Assembly (NCBI RefSeq): GCF_900105055.1
Contig: NZ_FNTA01000003.1
Span: forward strand, 124,001-188,000
DNA length: 64,000 nucleotides
From: Amycolatopsis lurida
Lineage (GTDB): Bacteria; Actinomycetota; Actinomycetes; Mycobacteriales; Pseudonocardiaceae
Direction: 5' to 3'
Shown here: positions 10,372 to 19,067 of the stretch, in pieces
Layout: each line of letters opens with the position of its first letter
Numbering within the stretch: the stretch's first letter is position 1
Translations under genes and position numbers: made by a program
Notes under the pieces: generated by a model
Database searches by the model: none
What the model was told of the DNA's origin: nothing
The model's input: only the letters and a program-made list of their open reading frames with translations

Positions 10372-11825
10372 CGAGGAAACGACTGCTCGCCGCGATCGCG
10401 GCCACGGCGTCGGCGGCCGGCCTGTTCGGCGCCGTCGTCACCGCCGAGGCCGCCGCGCCCAGCCTGACCGCGACCTTTGCCCAGAGTTCGGCGTGGGACA
10501 GCGGGTACGGCGGTAAGTACACGCTGACCAACGCGGGCGACGCGAACAGTACACAGTGGACGATCGAATTCGATCTCCCCGAGGGCACCTCGATCACGTC
10601 GTCTTGGAGCTCGGTGCTCACCAGGACCGGCCGGCACTACAAGGTCACCAACGCCGGCTTCAACGGCACCGTCAAACCCGGCGGCACCGCGTCGTTCGGC
10701 TTCAACACCAAGGGGCTCGGCCTGCCGACCGGCTGCACGGTCAACGGCAGGCCGTGCGGGGGAGGGGGCGAAACGCCGAGCACCACCACGACTCCGCCCC
10801 CCACCACGACCACGAGCAAACCGCCGACGACGACCACCAGCGTCCCCGCGGGAGACGTGGTCGACGTGAGCACGGCGGCGGAGCTGCGGGCCGCGCTGGC
10901 CGCCGCGAGCCCCGGCCAGACCATCCGGCTGGCCGCCGGAACCTATAGGGGTTCGTTCGTGGCCACGAAACCCGGCACGGCCGGCGCGCCGATCACGGTG
11001 ACCGGACCGTCGACGGCGGTCCTCGTCAACGACGGCCCGTCGGGTGAGGCGCCGTCCTGTCCGGCACCGACCGCGGGCTGGGACTCCGGGTACGGCTTCT
11101 GGCTCTACGGTGCGCCGTACTGGCATCTCAAGGGCTTCACCGTGCAAGAGTCGAAGAAGGGAATCGTCGCGGACGACTCGCACCACACCGTGATCGAGGC
11201 GGTCCGGGTGCACCGGATCGACGAGGAGGCGGTGCACTTCCGCCGTTCCTCGGCGGACAGCGTCATCCGTGATTCGACGATCAGCCACACCGGCCTCGTG
11301 CAGGCGGGTTACGGCGAGGGCGTCTACCTCGGCTCGGCGAGTTCCAACTGGGCGTGCCACGGGAACTCTGGCGGGGCCGACCGCAGCGATCGGATCCAGG
11401 TGCTCGACAACCACATCGGACCGTACGTCGCCGCGGAGGCCATCGATGTCAAGGAAGGCACCGTGGACGGTGTGATCCGGGGCAACACCTTCGACGGCCA
11501 AGGGGTTTCCGGGCAGAACTCGGCCGACTCCTGGGTCGATGTCAAGGGATCCGGGTACGTGATCGAGGGCAACACCGGCACCTTCGCTTCGCCGGGGACC
11601 TTCGCGAACGGGTACGAGACGCACAATCCGGCGACCACCCCGTCGTTCCCGAACGGGTGCGGGAACGTGTGGCGGGACAACAAGTCCGATCTCGGCGGGG
11701 TCGGTCAGTACGCCATCAAGATCACGTCGACGTCGAAGTGCTCGGATCGGCCCAACGTCGTCCACGCGTCCAACACCGTGTCGAGGGCGGTGAGCGGGCT
11801 GACCAACATCCCGGTCACCCCTTGA
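10368..11825 (+). CDS. Secreted CBM2-linker-beta-helix protein
   Basis: A 485-residue exported protein with the reverse order of its neighbour. The signal peptide (1-32) is followed by CBM2 (about 33-125; SAWDSGYGGKYTLTNAG), a long Thr/Pro linker (about 130-162), then a parallel beta-helix (VSTAAELRAALAAASPGQTI onward) like chondroitinase-B/PL6-type lyases. The start overlaps the previous stop (ATGA), so both are made together and may act on the same polymer. A strong hairpin follows at 11830. Exact activity is not assignable. Confidence 0.82.
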   Translation: MTRKRLLAAIAATASAAGLFGAVVTAEAAAPSLTATFAQSSAWDSGYGGKYTLTNAGDANSTQWTIEFDLPEGTSITSSWSSVLTRTGRHYKVTNAGFNGTVKPGGTASFGFNTKGLGLPTGCTVNGRPCGGGGETPSTTTTPPPTTTTSKPPTTTTSVPAGDVVDVSTAAELRAALAAASPGQTIRLAAGTYRGSFVATKPGTAGAPITVTGPSTAVLVNDGPSGEAPSCPAPTAGWDSGYGFWLYGAPYWHLKGFTVQESKKGIVADDSHHTVIEAVRVHRIDEEAVHFRRSSADSVIRDSTISHTGLVQAGYGEGVYLGSASSNWACHGNSGGADRSDRIQVLDNHIGPYVAAEAIDVKEGTVDGVIRGNTFDGQGVSGQNSADSWVDVKGSGYVIEGNTGTFASPGTFANGYETHNPATTPSFPNGCGNVWRDNKSDLGGVGQYAIKITSTSKCSDRPNVVHASNTVSRAVSGLTNIPVTP

Positions 11826-11829
11826 CGGA

Positions 11830-11867
11830 CACCGGTGACGGGAGCGGCGCGGCTCCCGTCACCGGTG
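11830..11867. terminator. Bidirectional terminator hairpin
   Basis: Perfect 16-bp arms (11830-11845 and 11852-11867) with a 6-base loop lie between convergent genes ending at 11825 and 11869. Confidence 0.88.
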
Positions 11868-11868
11868 G

Positions 11869-12672
11869 TCAGTCCCGGACCGCGGTGATCGCGACGGTGG
11901 CGTAGCGCACGGTGAACCGTCCGCCCATCCCGTCGATCACCGCGCCGACTTCAGCGAGGATCTCTTGTCGCACTGCGGATTCGACCCAGGTGAGCGAACC
12001 GAACGTCGGAAGCTGGTCGAGCCATTCGTCCCGGGTGTAGACCCGGTCCCAGTCGTGGCGGCTTCGTTCCGGTTCGCCGAACCCGCCCGCTTCGCGCAGG
12101 CCGTCGGCGACCTTGACGATGAGTGGCCCGTACGGGTCCGAGGGTTGTTTCGGCACGCTGTCGAGATCGATCGGGGAATCCGGCACGAGCCGCCGGTAAG
12201 CGTCCGCCAAGGCGTTCGCGACCTCTTCAGGCGGTTCGGGTACGTGCCAGAAGGCGGCCAGGAGTCCGCCGGTCCGTAGTACTTCGGCGGCCTTGGCGGC
12301 GCCCGCCACCGGGTCGACCCAATGCCAGGCCTGTCCGGAGACGAGCAGATCGAACCGGCGTCCGGCGGGCTCCCAGTCTTCGAACTTCGCGACCGCCACG
12401 TCGATGCCGCTCCTGTGGGCGAACTCGGCCATCCGGGGATCCGGTTCGACGCCAAGGACGTGACAACCCGCCGCCTGGAACTGGCGCGCTTCGATCCCGG
12501 TGCCGGCGCCCACGTCGAGGACGTCGCGGCCAGGAGCGGCGGCGATGAGGTGACCGATGAGTTCCGGGGGATAGGCGGGCCGGGTCCGGTCGTAGCGTTC
12601 GACGTCCACGCCGAAGGATTCCGCGGCCTGTCGATGGCGATGAGGCTCTTGCCCCGAAGGTAGAGTGGGCAT
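11869..12672 (-). CDS. Class I SAM-dependent methyltransferase
   Basis: A 267-residue protein with a Methyltransf_11/25 fold. Motif I is VLDVGAGTGIEARQF, followed by VLGVEPDPRMAEFA with the acidic ribose-binding position, and a central AWHWVDP segment typical of small-molecule methyltransferases. It starts at ATG 12670-12672, which lies inside the first of two TetR-type operators shared with the divergent regulator gene. Expression is therefore very likely repressed by that regulator. The substrate is unknown; it could be a drug, toxin or small metabolite. Confidence 0.88.
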   Translation of the reverse strand: MPTLPSGQEPHRHRQAAESFGVDVERYDRTRPAYPPELIGHLIAAAPGRDVLDVGAGTGIEARQFQAAGCHVLGVEPDPRMAEFAHRSGIDVAVAKFEDWEPAGRRFDLLVSGQAWHWVDPVAGAAKAAEVLRTGGLLAAFWHVPEPPEEVANALADAYRRLVPDSPIDLDSVPKQPSDPYGPLIVKVADGLREAGGFGEPERSRHDWDRVYTRDEWLDQLPTFGSLTWVESAVRQEILAEVGAVIDGMGGRFTVRYATVAITAVRD

Positions 12673-12701
12673 GTGCCCACCTTAAGTGGGCGCTTGCCCA
12701 C
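12665..12701. promoter_or_regulatory. Twin TetR operators, GTGGGC-N4-GCCCAC
   Basis: Two perfect copies of GTGGGC-N4-GCCCAC occur at 12665-12680 (spacer ATGT) and 12686-12701 (spacer GCTT). Their centres are 21 bp apart, two helical turns. The first covers the methyltransferase start codon and the second lies 21 bp before the TetR start. Confidence 0.85.
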
Positions 12702-12721
12702 TCGTCAACGCAAGGAGTCGT

Positions 12722-13294
12722 ATGCCGACCGGGGTAGCCCTGCGCGCCGTCCGCGCGCAGTTGTTCGACGCGGCGGAGCGTGTTCTGCTGCGGGACGGGC
12801 CGAGCGGGCTCACCAGCCGCGCCGTGACCACGGAGGCGGACTGCGCGAAAGGCGTTCTCCATCGGCATTTCGAAGACTTCGACGGCTTCCTGGCCGAGTT
12901 CGTGCTGGACCGGATCGAGAGGCTGGACGAGAAAGGCCTTCGGGAAGCCGTCGGTACCGGAACGATCGTGGACAACCTCACCTCGGCGCTCACCGCGGTG
13001 TTCGAGTCGGTCGCGGTCGCGATCGTCCCGCTCGTGATCTTCCGCGACGAACTGCGCGCCCGCTTGCGCCGCGAGTGGCCCGCCGGGGTTCCGGTGCTGA
13101 CCCAGGCCGCCGTGATGATCGGTGGCTATCTCGATGCGGAACGGGCGAAGGGCAGGATCGCGGCGGACGCCGACGTCGAAACCCTCGCGGCCACGCTCAT
13201 CGGTGCCGCGCATCTGCTCTACGCCGACCGCACCGCCCCGGCGCCGGAAACGGCACAGGTGCGGAAGGTGGTGGAGACGGTGATCGGGACGTAA
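12722..13294 (+). CDS. TetR/AcrR family transcriptional regulator
   Basis: A 190-residue TetR-type regulator. The helix-turn-helix lies at about residues 8-55 (LRAVRAQLFDAAERVLLRDG, then GVLHRHFEDFDGFLAEF), followed by an all-helical ligand domain. ATG 12722 is chosen because AAGGAG lies four bases upstream; the longer frame starting at 12686 would begin inside the operator. It is divergent from the methyltransferase gene and almost certainly binds the twin operators between them, regulating itself and the enzyme. Confidence 0.9.
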   Translation: MPTGVALRAVRAQLFDAAERVLLRDGPSGLTSRAVTTEADCAKGVLHRHFEDFDGFLAEFVLDRIERLDEKGLREAVGTGTIVDNLTSALTAVFESVAVAIVPLVIFRDELRARLRREWPAGVPVLTQAAVMIGGYLDAERAKGRIAADADVETLAATLIGAAHLLYADRTAPAPETAQVRKVVETVIGT

Positions 13295-13346
13295 CTCGCG
13301 TGATTGAAGGCGTAACTTCGTGTGTGGTGCCTGATCACAGGCAAGC

Positions 13347-13385
13347 GAAAGGGCGGCGAGTCCTCAGTGGACTCGCCACCCTTTC
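13347..13385. terminator. Bidirectional terminator hairpin
   Basis: Near-perfect arms begin GAAAGGG and end CCCTTTC, with an inner GGCGAGTC/GGACTCGCC stem and a short loop. It is located between the convergent TetR gene and folD. Confidence 0.85.
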
Positions 13386-13391
13386 GGTGGA

Positions 13392-14225
13392 TCAGGACTG
13401 CGCGGCGGTGACGGTGTGCCGCAGCAGCAGCGACGTCGTGACCGGGCCGACACCACCGGGGACCGGCGTGATCGAACCCGCGATTCCCTCGACCGCGGCC
13501 TGATCGACGTCGCCGACGAGCCCGCCTTCGGGAGTCGGGTTCGTGCCGACGTCGATCACCACGGCACCGGGCTTGACGTGGTCCGCGCCGACGAAGTGCG
13601 CGCGGCCGACGGCGACGACCAGGACGTCCGCGGTCTTGGTGACCGCCGCGAGGTCCTTGGTGCGGGAGTGGCAGACGGTGACCGTCGCGTGCTCGCCGAG
13701 CAGCAGCAGCGCGGCCGGTTTGCCGACGATGGTCGAGCGGCCCACGACGGTGACCTGGGCACCGGAAAGGGCGACCTGCTCCCGCTTCAGGATCTCCAGC
13801 ACCGCGGCGGCGGTGGCGGGCGCGTAGGTGGGGAGGCCCGCGGTGAGACGGCCGAGGCTGACCGGGTTGGCGCCGTCGACGTCCTTGCGCGGATCGATGT
13901 GCGCGCCGACGTCGTCGAGCGTGACACCTTCGGGCAACGGGGTCTGGCAGATGATGCCGTGGACCGATGGGTCCGCGGAAAGCTTGTCGAGTTCGCGGGT
14001 GACGTCCTCGCCGGTGGGCTTCTCGAGCTGGACCACGCGGCAGTCGACGCCGACCTTCTTCGCGGCACGCTCGATCGAGCGCACGTACCAGGCGGTGGCG
14101 TCGTCGTCGGTCGGCACGAGCACGGCGAGCGTCGGGGCGGTGCCCGATTCGCGGAGCTTGGCGGCGGTCTCGGTGACCTCGGCGGTGATGGCGGCGGCGA
14201 TCGCGCGCCCGTCGATCAGGGTCAT
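13392..14225 (-). CDS. folD: Bifunctional methylenetetrahydrofolate dehydrogenase/cyclohydrolase FolD
   Basis: A 277-residue cytosolic enzyme that converts 5,10-methylene-THF to 10-formyl-THF through methenyl-THF. Visible family signatures are YVRSIERAAKKVGVD around the catalytic Lys (here AWYVRS precedes it), GIICQTPLPEG, the dinucleotide segment VVGRSTIVGKPAA and the closing ITPVPGGVGPVTTSLLL. Length is normal. It is translationally coupled (ATGA) to the upstream cyclodeaminase-like gene, a common actinobacterial pairing in one-carbon metabolism. Confidence 0.95.
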   Translation of the reverse strand: MTLIDGRAIAAAITAEVTETAAKLRESGTAPTLAVLVPTDDDATAWYVRSIERAAKKVGVDCRVVQLEKPTGEDVTRELDKLSADPSVHGIICQTPLPEGVTLDDVGAHIDPRKDVDGANPVSLGRLTAGLPTYAPATAAAVLEILKREQVALSGAQVTVVGRSTIVGKPAALLLLGEHATVTVCHSRTKDLAAVTKTADVLVVAVGRAHFVGADHVKPGAVVIDVGTNPTPEGGLVGDVDQAAVEGIAGSITPVPGGVGPVTTSLLLRHTVTAAQS

Positions 14226-14845
14226 CGGGCGAGCCTTTCGCGAACCTGGGCGATGAGGGCGTCGGCGCGCCCGGCGGCGGGGGTGTACTCGGTGAGGCGG
14301 GCCTCGGTCTCCTTGCGGAGCTGCTCGTCCGCCATGGACGCGAGGTTGACCTCGACGTTGACCACACCGGATTCGAGCGCGGACTTGGCGGACGAAGCCG
14401 CGACCGCGATGTCGGAGATGACGTTGGTGTTGGCGCCTTCGAGGATCGAGGCGGCGACGTCGATGACCTCGGCGGCGAGGGCGGCCGTGCGCAGCGGGAC
14501 CTCGGCGGCGCCGACCAGCGCGGCCTGGATCGCGGCGGTACGCGCCTGCTTCTCCTCGTCGGTGGCCTTGGGGAGCTTGTACGCGGCGACCACCGCGTCG
14601 AACGCGGCGGCGTCGTCGGCGGCGAGGCCGAGCGCGCGCGTCCGGAGGTCCTCGGCCTTGGCGAGCGCCTCGGTCATGGTGGCCTCGTGCTCGGCGTACT
14701 TCGGCTTGCCGATGGTCAGGTTGCACACCATGGAGACCAGGGCGGCACCGACCGCGGCGTTCATCGCGGCACCCGCGCCACCACCGGGCGTCGAGGCCTT
14801 CGATGCCAGCTCGTCGAGCCACTGACCGACCGGTTGAGCCTCCAC
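14222..14845 (-). CDS. Cyclodeaminase/cyclohydrolase family protein (FTCD_C domain)
   Basis: A 207-residue, Ala-rich helical protein matching the C-terminal cyclodeaminase domain of formiminotransferase-cyclodeaminase (FTCD_C, Pfam FchA type). The marks are STPGGGAGAAMNAAVGAALVSMV near the N-terminus and the helical DAAAFDAVVAAYKLPK segment. It probably acts on formimino- or methenyl-THF. The GTG start at 14845 has GGGAAGGGAAC upstream. It directly precedes and overlaps folD, which supports a folate one-carbon role. Confidence 0.88.
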   Translation of the reverse strand: MEAQPVGQWLDELASKASTPGGGAGAAMNAAVGAALVSMVCNLTIGKPKYAEHEATMTEALAKAEDLRTRALGLAADDAAAFDAVVAAYKLPKATDEEKQARTAAIQAALVGAAEVPLRTAALAAEVIDVAASILEGANTNVISDIAVAASSAKSALESGVVNVEVNLASMADEQLRKETEARLTEYTPAAGRADALIAQVRERLAR

Positions 14846-14913
14846 GCGATGTTCCCTTCCCGCTGGTTTTGCCGTCGCGCCGAAGCCTACCCGGGGCTTC
14901 CCGGACAGCCCGA

Positions 14914-14953
14914 AGGCCACCTTCGCGACGATCGACGTCGGCGAAGGTGGCCT
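14914..14953 (-). terminator. Hairpin with GAAGGCCACCTTCGC-type arms
   Basis: Perfect 13-bp arms (14914-14926 and 14941-14953) surround a 14-base loop. It lies after the minus-strand peptidase gene. The arm sequence is related to the GCGAAAGNCNCTTTCGC palindromes near 1.6 kb, so it may be both terminator and repeat. Confidence 0.7.
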
Positions 14954-14966
14954 CCGGCCGGCGGGG

Positions 14967-15794
14967 TCAGGACCGCTGGTACTCCTCCCAGGTCAGCTTC
15001 GGCGTGACGGCGGGGCCGTCGTCGGAACCGCGGCCGGCGAGGCCGTTGTAGCCGAGGTAGTAGTCACCGGCCTGGTGCTGCGCGCCCGACGACAGGTCCG
15101 GATCGGACAGTGCGATGGCGTGGATGTGGTAGGCGAAACCCTGGGCCGGGGTCCGGACCCAAGCCGCGAAGCCCACCTGGCGCAGCTTCCGCGCGACGTC
15201 GGTCCGCGTGGTCGAGGACATGCCCTCGACACCGATGTCGAGCGCGCCGCCACCATCGTGAGTGCCGGCCGAAGCGCCGACGCCGCCGGGGTTGTACGAG
15301 CCCTGCGTGATGGTGAGCTGCCTGCCGAGCAGACCCTCGGCCTTCACCAGCATCGCCTTGGTCCGCGTGTTCATCGTCTTGCCGTGGTAGGTCAGGCGGC
15401 TACCCGCCGAGACCACCGCGGTGACGGTGTACCGGCCCTCGCCCAGCTTCTCGAGCGACGTCTTTCCCGGCAGGCCGGAGGCGTCGAGCCCGGTGTAGCC
15501 CAGCGACTTCTGGTAGCTGGAGTACGCCGTGATGGTCGACGTCCCGAAATGGCCGTCGACGTACTGCTGGGCGAGCAGTCCCTTGTCGGCCAGCGCCTGC
15601 TCCACCAGCACCACGCTGTCCTTGGCACCAGGGGTCAGCGCGCTGTCGGCCCGGCGCGGGTCGATCTGCGCGGCCTTGAGCACCGCTTCCATGTTGGCCG
15701 TGGGCAACGCGGTCACTTCGGCGCCGGCCGGTGCGGCGGCCACGCCGAAGGAGAGCGCGGTCGCTGTCGCGAGCACGGCTACCTTGGTCAACAA
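14967..15794 (-). CDS. Secreted peptidoglycan-binding M15-like peptidase
   Basis: A 275-residue exported protein. The signal peptide (KVAVLATATALSFGVAAAPAGA) is followed by a PG_binding_1-like domain (about 55-120; SVVLVEQALADKGLL, DGHFGTSTITAYSSYQ). The C-terminal half (about 130-255) has zinc motifs like M15 D-Ala-D-Ala carboxypeptidases: GTHDGGGALDI (His, Asp) and FAYHIHAI. It probably remodels the cell wall. The TTG start at 15794 is preferred because AGGAGG lies six bases upstream; the adjacent TTG 15791 is equally possible. The ORF extends to 15851 without a site. Confidence 0.82.
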   Translation of the reverse strand: MLTKVAVLATATALSFGVAAAPAGAEVTALPTANMEAVLKAAQIDPRRADSALTPGAKDSVVLVEQALADKGLLAQQYVDGHFGTSTITAYSSYQKSLGYTGLDASGLPGKTSLEKLGEGRYTVTAVVSAGSRLTYHGKTMNTRTKAMLVKAEGLLGRQLTITQGSYNPGGVGASAGTHDGGGALDIGVEGMSSTTRTDVARKLRQVGFAAWVRTPAQGFAYHIHAIALSDPDLSSGAQHQAGDYYLGYNGLAGRGSDDGPAVTPKLTWEEYQRS

Positions 15795-15965
15795 TTCCTG
15801 CCTCCTGAGCGGATTCGGTTTGTCCGGACAGCATGGGCAGGGTGAATACAAGGGCCGTACAAACGAACTTTTCCCGGGTCCTTGTCGCCCGGTCGGGTGT
15901 CACTCCGGCGAAATCGGAAGTGAGCTGATAAGACTTCCGGTGGACGCCGAAAGGTCGAGACCGAC

Positions 15966-16421
15966 ATGGTGCTACGTACTCAGCCACCCTCAAGGGCTCA
16001 TCTCAGACTGCTCGCGGCGGCGGACTCGGCCCCACCGGCGCGGCGCCGCGACCGGTACAGCGAGATCCCCGACCGGCGGCTCGCCGCGATCCTCGCCGCG
16101 GAGGACGTGGCCGAGGAGCACGGCCTGAGCGCGCACGTCCGGACGACGTGTTACGTCCACCGCGGCTGGGTGCATCAGTGCATCTCCGATCCGATGCACG
16201 TCCTGATCGTCACCGGGCATCGCTGGTGCCGTCGCTGCGATCGCATGGTCGAAGTCCGGGTCGACGAGACCTTCCCCGGCGCGGTCGAGCTCTTCTGTGA
16301 CGGCTGCGGTGTCCCGCCGGACACCGTCGCGAACCGCGAGGTCCTCCTGGCCTGCCGGACCAGTCTGAGCGCCATGCACGGCGGGGAAGCGTCGACGCTC
16401 TACGTCGTCCCGGACCGCTGA
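15966..16421 (+). CDS. Conserved hypothetical zinc-ribbon-like protein
   Basis: A 151-residue cytosolic protein with a probable zinc ribbon near the C-terminal third: CRRCDR and CDGCG form two CxxC knuckles about 25 residues apart. More cysteines occur upstream (TTCYVH, HQCISD). The N-terminal half is Arg-rich. I do not recognise a named family. It stands alone between a divergent peptidase gene and the secreted CBM56 gene. A role in nucleic-acid or protein binding is only a guess from the zinc site. Confidence 0.7.
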   Translation: MVLRTQPPSRAHLRLLAAADSAPPARRRDRYSEIPDRRLAAILAAEDVAEEHGLSAHVRTTCYVHRGWVHQCISDPMHVLIVTGHRWCRRCDRMVEVRVDETFPGAVELFCDGCGVPPDTVANREVLLACRTSLSAMHGGEASTLYVVPDR

Positions 16422-16610
16422 CGGCACCCGATCGCACCGCACCAGGGACGCCGAACGGCCGTATCGCCTTGCCCTGTCCGGCGCACTCAGTGGTTTGGAC
16501 CACCAGTGTTACCGAAGCGTGATCTGGACATATCGCACGGACGGCTACTTTGTTGTCGCGCGCAACGAATTGCTTCGCCCGTGGATTTCCAACGCCGGAG
16601 GTGTCACGAC

Positions 16611-18944
16611 GTGAACCGGATCCTTGTGCGGTCCCCATGGCGGAAAGGGGTGCGCGGCGTGCTCGCCGCCGGCCTTTCCGCACTCCTGATCGCGGCCGGG
16701 CTGGGCGGTGCCACCGCCGCGGCCGCCGACTACAGCCAGACTGCCGCCTCCTTGAACGCGAGCCAGGCACAGTTCTCCTTCACTCCGTCGACCCCCGCGC
16801 GGTACGTCGACATCCACTACACCGGCGTTCCGGGAGTGGGGCAGCAGAACGTCCGCATGACCGACAACGGCGGCACATGGCGGCACACCGTCGGTTCGCT
16901 GTCGGCGGGCACGGTGCTCGATTACTGGTTCACCTATGAGAAGAGCGGGCCGCAGTACGACACCCCGCACTTCACGTACACCCACGGCGGCAGCGGCACG
17001 ACCGTCGCCTCACCGACGTTCGATCCGCCAGGTGGCAGCTACCCGAGCGCCCGCTCGGTGACGTTGTCGAGCGCGACCACGGGCGCGACGATCCGGTACA
17101 CAGTGGACGGATCCACGCCGACCGCGTCGTCCACTGTGTACACCGGGCCGATCACGGTCTCCGCCACCTCGACGATCTCCGCGATCGCGATCAAGTCCGG
17201 TTCGGCGAGCTCCCCGGTGGCGTCGGCGAGCTACACGATCGGATCGACGCAGGCCACGTGCCCGGCACAGGCCGAGGTCCCGGACTTCGGCCCGAACGTG
17301 CGGATCTTCGACCCCGGCATGTCGGCGTCGTCGATCCAGGCCAAACTCGACGCGGACTTCAACGCGCAGAAGGACACCCTGACCGCGCAGTTCACCGAGC
17401 GCCGGTACGCGCACCTGTTCAAGCCCGGCGTGTACAACGGCATCCACGACAACGTCGGCTACTACACCTCCGTCGCGGGGCTCGGGCAGAACCCGGGCGA
17501 CGTCGTGATCAACGGCGACGTGACCGTCGACGCGTTCAACGAGTCGGACAAGGGGGTGGCGCTGCAGAACTTCTGGCGCTCGGCGGAGAACCTGGCCGTC
17601 GTCCCGAGTAGCGGATCGACCCGCTGGGCCGTCGCGCAGGCCGCGCCGTTCCGCCGGATGGACATTCGCGGCGGGCTCCAGCTCTACCCGGCCAGCTACG
17701 GGTTCGCCAGCGGTGGCTACACCGCCGACAGCAAGGTGTCCGGGCAGACCGCGTCGATCTCGCAGCAGCAGTGGTACACCCGGGACAGCAGTTACGGCAG
17801 CTGGGACGGCGGGGTCTGGAACATGGTCTTCTCGGGGACGAGTGGCGCGCCCGCGAACACCTTCCCGAACCCGCCCGAGACGACGCTCGGCACCACGCCG
17901 GTGTCCCGTGACGTCCCGTATCTGTACCTCGACGGCTCCGGCAAGTATCGCGTGTTCCTGCCTTCGTCGCGCACCAACGCTTCCGGGCCGAGCTGGGCCA
18001 ACGGCAGCACCCCGGGCAGCTCGCTGCCGATGAGCCAGTTCTACGTGGTGAAGGCGGGGGACACGGCGGCGTCGATCAACACCGCGCTCTCCCAGGGCTG
18101 CAACCTGTTCTTCACTCCGGGCGTCTACCACCTGAACCAGACGCTCAACGTGACGAAGGCGAACACCGTCGTCCTCGGCGTCGGTTACCCGACACTGGTG
18201 CCGGACAACGGTGTCGACGCCATGAAGGTCGCCGACGTGGACGGCGTCCGGATCAAGGGCCTCCTGTTCGACGCCGGGACGACCAACTCGCAGTCGCTGC
18301 TCACGGTCGGGCAGGCGGGCTCGACGGCGAACCACTCCGCGAACCCGACGACCCTGCAAGACGTCTTCTTCCGGATCGGCGGCCAGATCGCGGGGAAGGC
18401 GACGAACAGCCTGATCGTCAACAGCCGTGACACGATCATCGACCACATCTGGGCGTGGCGGGCCGACCACGGCAACGCGGGCACCTACGGCTGGGCGGTC
18501 AACACCGGAGACACCGGCGTGGTCGTCAACGGCGACAACGTGCTGGCCACCGGCCTGTTCGTCGAGCATTACCAGAAGTACCAGGTGATCTGGAACGGCC
18601 AGAACGGCAGGACGATCTTCTTCCAGAACGAGATCCCGTACGACGTCCCGGATCAGGCAGGCTGGAAGAGTCCGAACGGGCTCAACGGTTACGCCGCGTA
18701 CAAGGTGGGGGACAGCGTGACCTCCCACGAGGCGTGGGGCCTGGGCAGCTACTGCTTCTTCAACGACAACCCGTCGGTGAACCTGTATCACGCGTTCGAG
18801 GTGCCGAACCGCGCCGGTGTGCGGTTCCACAACATGGTGACGGTTTCGTTGAACTACAAGGGGACCATCACGCACGTGATCAACGACGCCGGGGCGGTGA
18901 CGCCGCCGGACACACGGCCGAGCAACTTGGTGAGCTACCCGTAA
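16611..18944 (+). CDS. Secreted CBM56/CHB_HEX_C/beta-helix protein, probable beta-glucan-active enzyme
   Basis: A 777-residue exported protein. The signal peptide (1-38) is followed by a CBM56-like beta-1,3-glucan-binding domain (about 40-125; YVDIHYTGVPGVGQQNVRM). A chitobiase/hexosaminidase C-terminal-type domain follows (about 130-205; IRYTVDGSTPTASSTVYTGP), then a large parallel beta-helix (about 220-777) resembling GH55/adenylyl-cyclase-annotated actinomycete proteins (GVYHLNQTLNVTKANTVVLG). GTG 16611 is preceded by GGAGG with 8-base spacing. By architecture it is likely an exo-beta-1,3-glucanase or related enzyme aimed at fungal or algal walls; the catalytic acid was not identified. Confidence 0.8.
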   Translation: MNRILVRSPWRKGVRGVLAAGLSALLIAAGLGGATAAAADYSQTAASLNASQAQFSFTPSTPARYVDIHYTGVPGVGQQNVRMTDNGGTWRHTVGSLSAGTVLDYWFTYEKSGPQYDTPHFTYTHGGSGTTVASPTFDPPGGSYPSARSVTLSSATTGATIRYTVDGSTPTASSTVYTGPITVSATSTISAIAIKSGSASSPVASASYTIGSTQATCPAQAEVPDFGPNVRIFDPGMSASSIQAKLDADFNAQKDTLTAQFTERRYAHLFKPGVYNGIHDNVGYYTSVAGLGQNPGDVVINGDVTVDAFNESDKGVALQNFWRSAENLAVVPSSGSTRWAVAQAAPFRRMDIRGGLQLYPASYGFASGGYTADSKVSGQTASISQQQWYTRDSSYGSWDGGVWNMVFSGTSGAPANTFPNPPETTLGTTPVSRDVPYLYLDGSGKYRVFLPSSRTNASGPSWANGSTPGSSLPMSQFYVVKAGDTAASINTALSQGCNLFFTPGVYHLNQTLNVTKANTVVLGVGYPTLVPDNGVDAMKVADVDGVRIKGLLFDAGTTNSQSLLTVGQAGSTANHSANPTTLQDVFFRIGGQIAGKATNSLIVNSRDTIIDHIWAWRADHGNAGTYGWAVNTGDTGVVVNGDNVLATGLFVEHYQKYQVIWNGQNGRTIFFQNEIPYDVPDQAGWKSPNGLNGYAAYKVGDSVTSHEAWGLGSYCFFNDNPSVNLYHAFEVPNRAGVRFHNMVTVSLNYKGTITHVINDAGAVTPPDTRPSNLVSYP

Positions 18945-18959
18945 TGCTCGTCGCCTGAA

Positions 18960-19014
18960 GTACGTGAAGGCCCCCTTCACTGCGCTAGACGCAATGAAGG
19001 GGGCCTTCACGTAC
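18960..19014. terminator. Long perfect inverted repeat (20-bp arms)
   Basis: Arms at 18960-18979 and 18995-19014 are perfectly complementary (core GTGAAGGCCCCCTTCA). The 15-base loop contains a further TGCG/CGCA pair. It follows the secreted enzyme gene and lies between convergent genes. It belongs to the GTGAAGG family also found at 21.3 and 60.3 kb. Confidence 0.85.
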
Positions 19015-19031
19015 TCGGGGAAAGTCGCTTC

Positions 19032-19049
19032 GTGTATAACGACCTATAC
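19032..19049. repeat. GTGTATAACGNCCTATAC motif, copy 1
   Basis: The 18-mer GTGTATAACGACCTATAC carries inverted GTATA/TATAC ends. Closely similar copies lie at 49134 and 56552. This copy is between convergent genes. Confidence 0.6.
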
Positions 19050-19067
19050 CGCGCGGCTGAGAAAGAT

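Noticed and set aside
14914..14953. Riboswitch ahead of the cyclodeaminase/folD genes
   Set aside because: The hairpin lies upstream of the cyclodeaminase start but is a simple perfect stem suited to terminate the peptidase gene. No known aptamer pattern was seen.
15990..16442. Minus-strand ORF opposite the zinc-ribbon gene
   Set aside because: The plus-strand frame has regularly spaced CxxC knuckles and a plausible start. The reverse frame is a compositional shadow.
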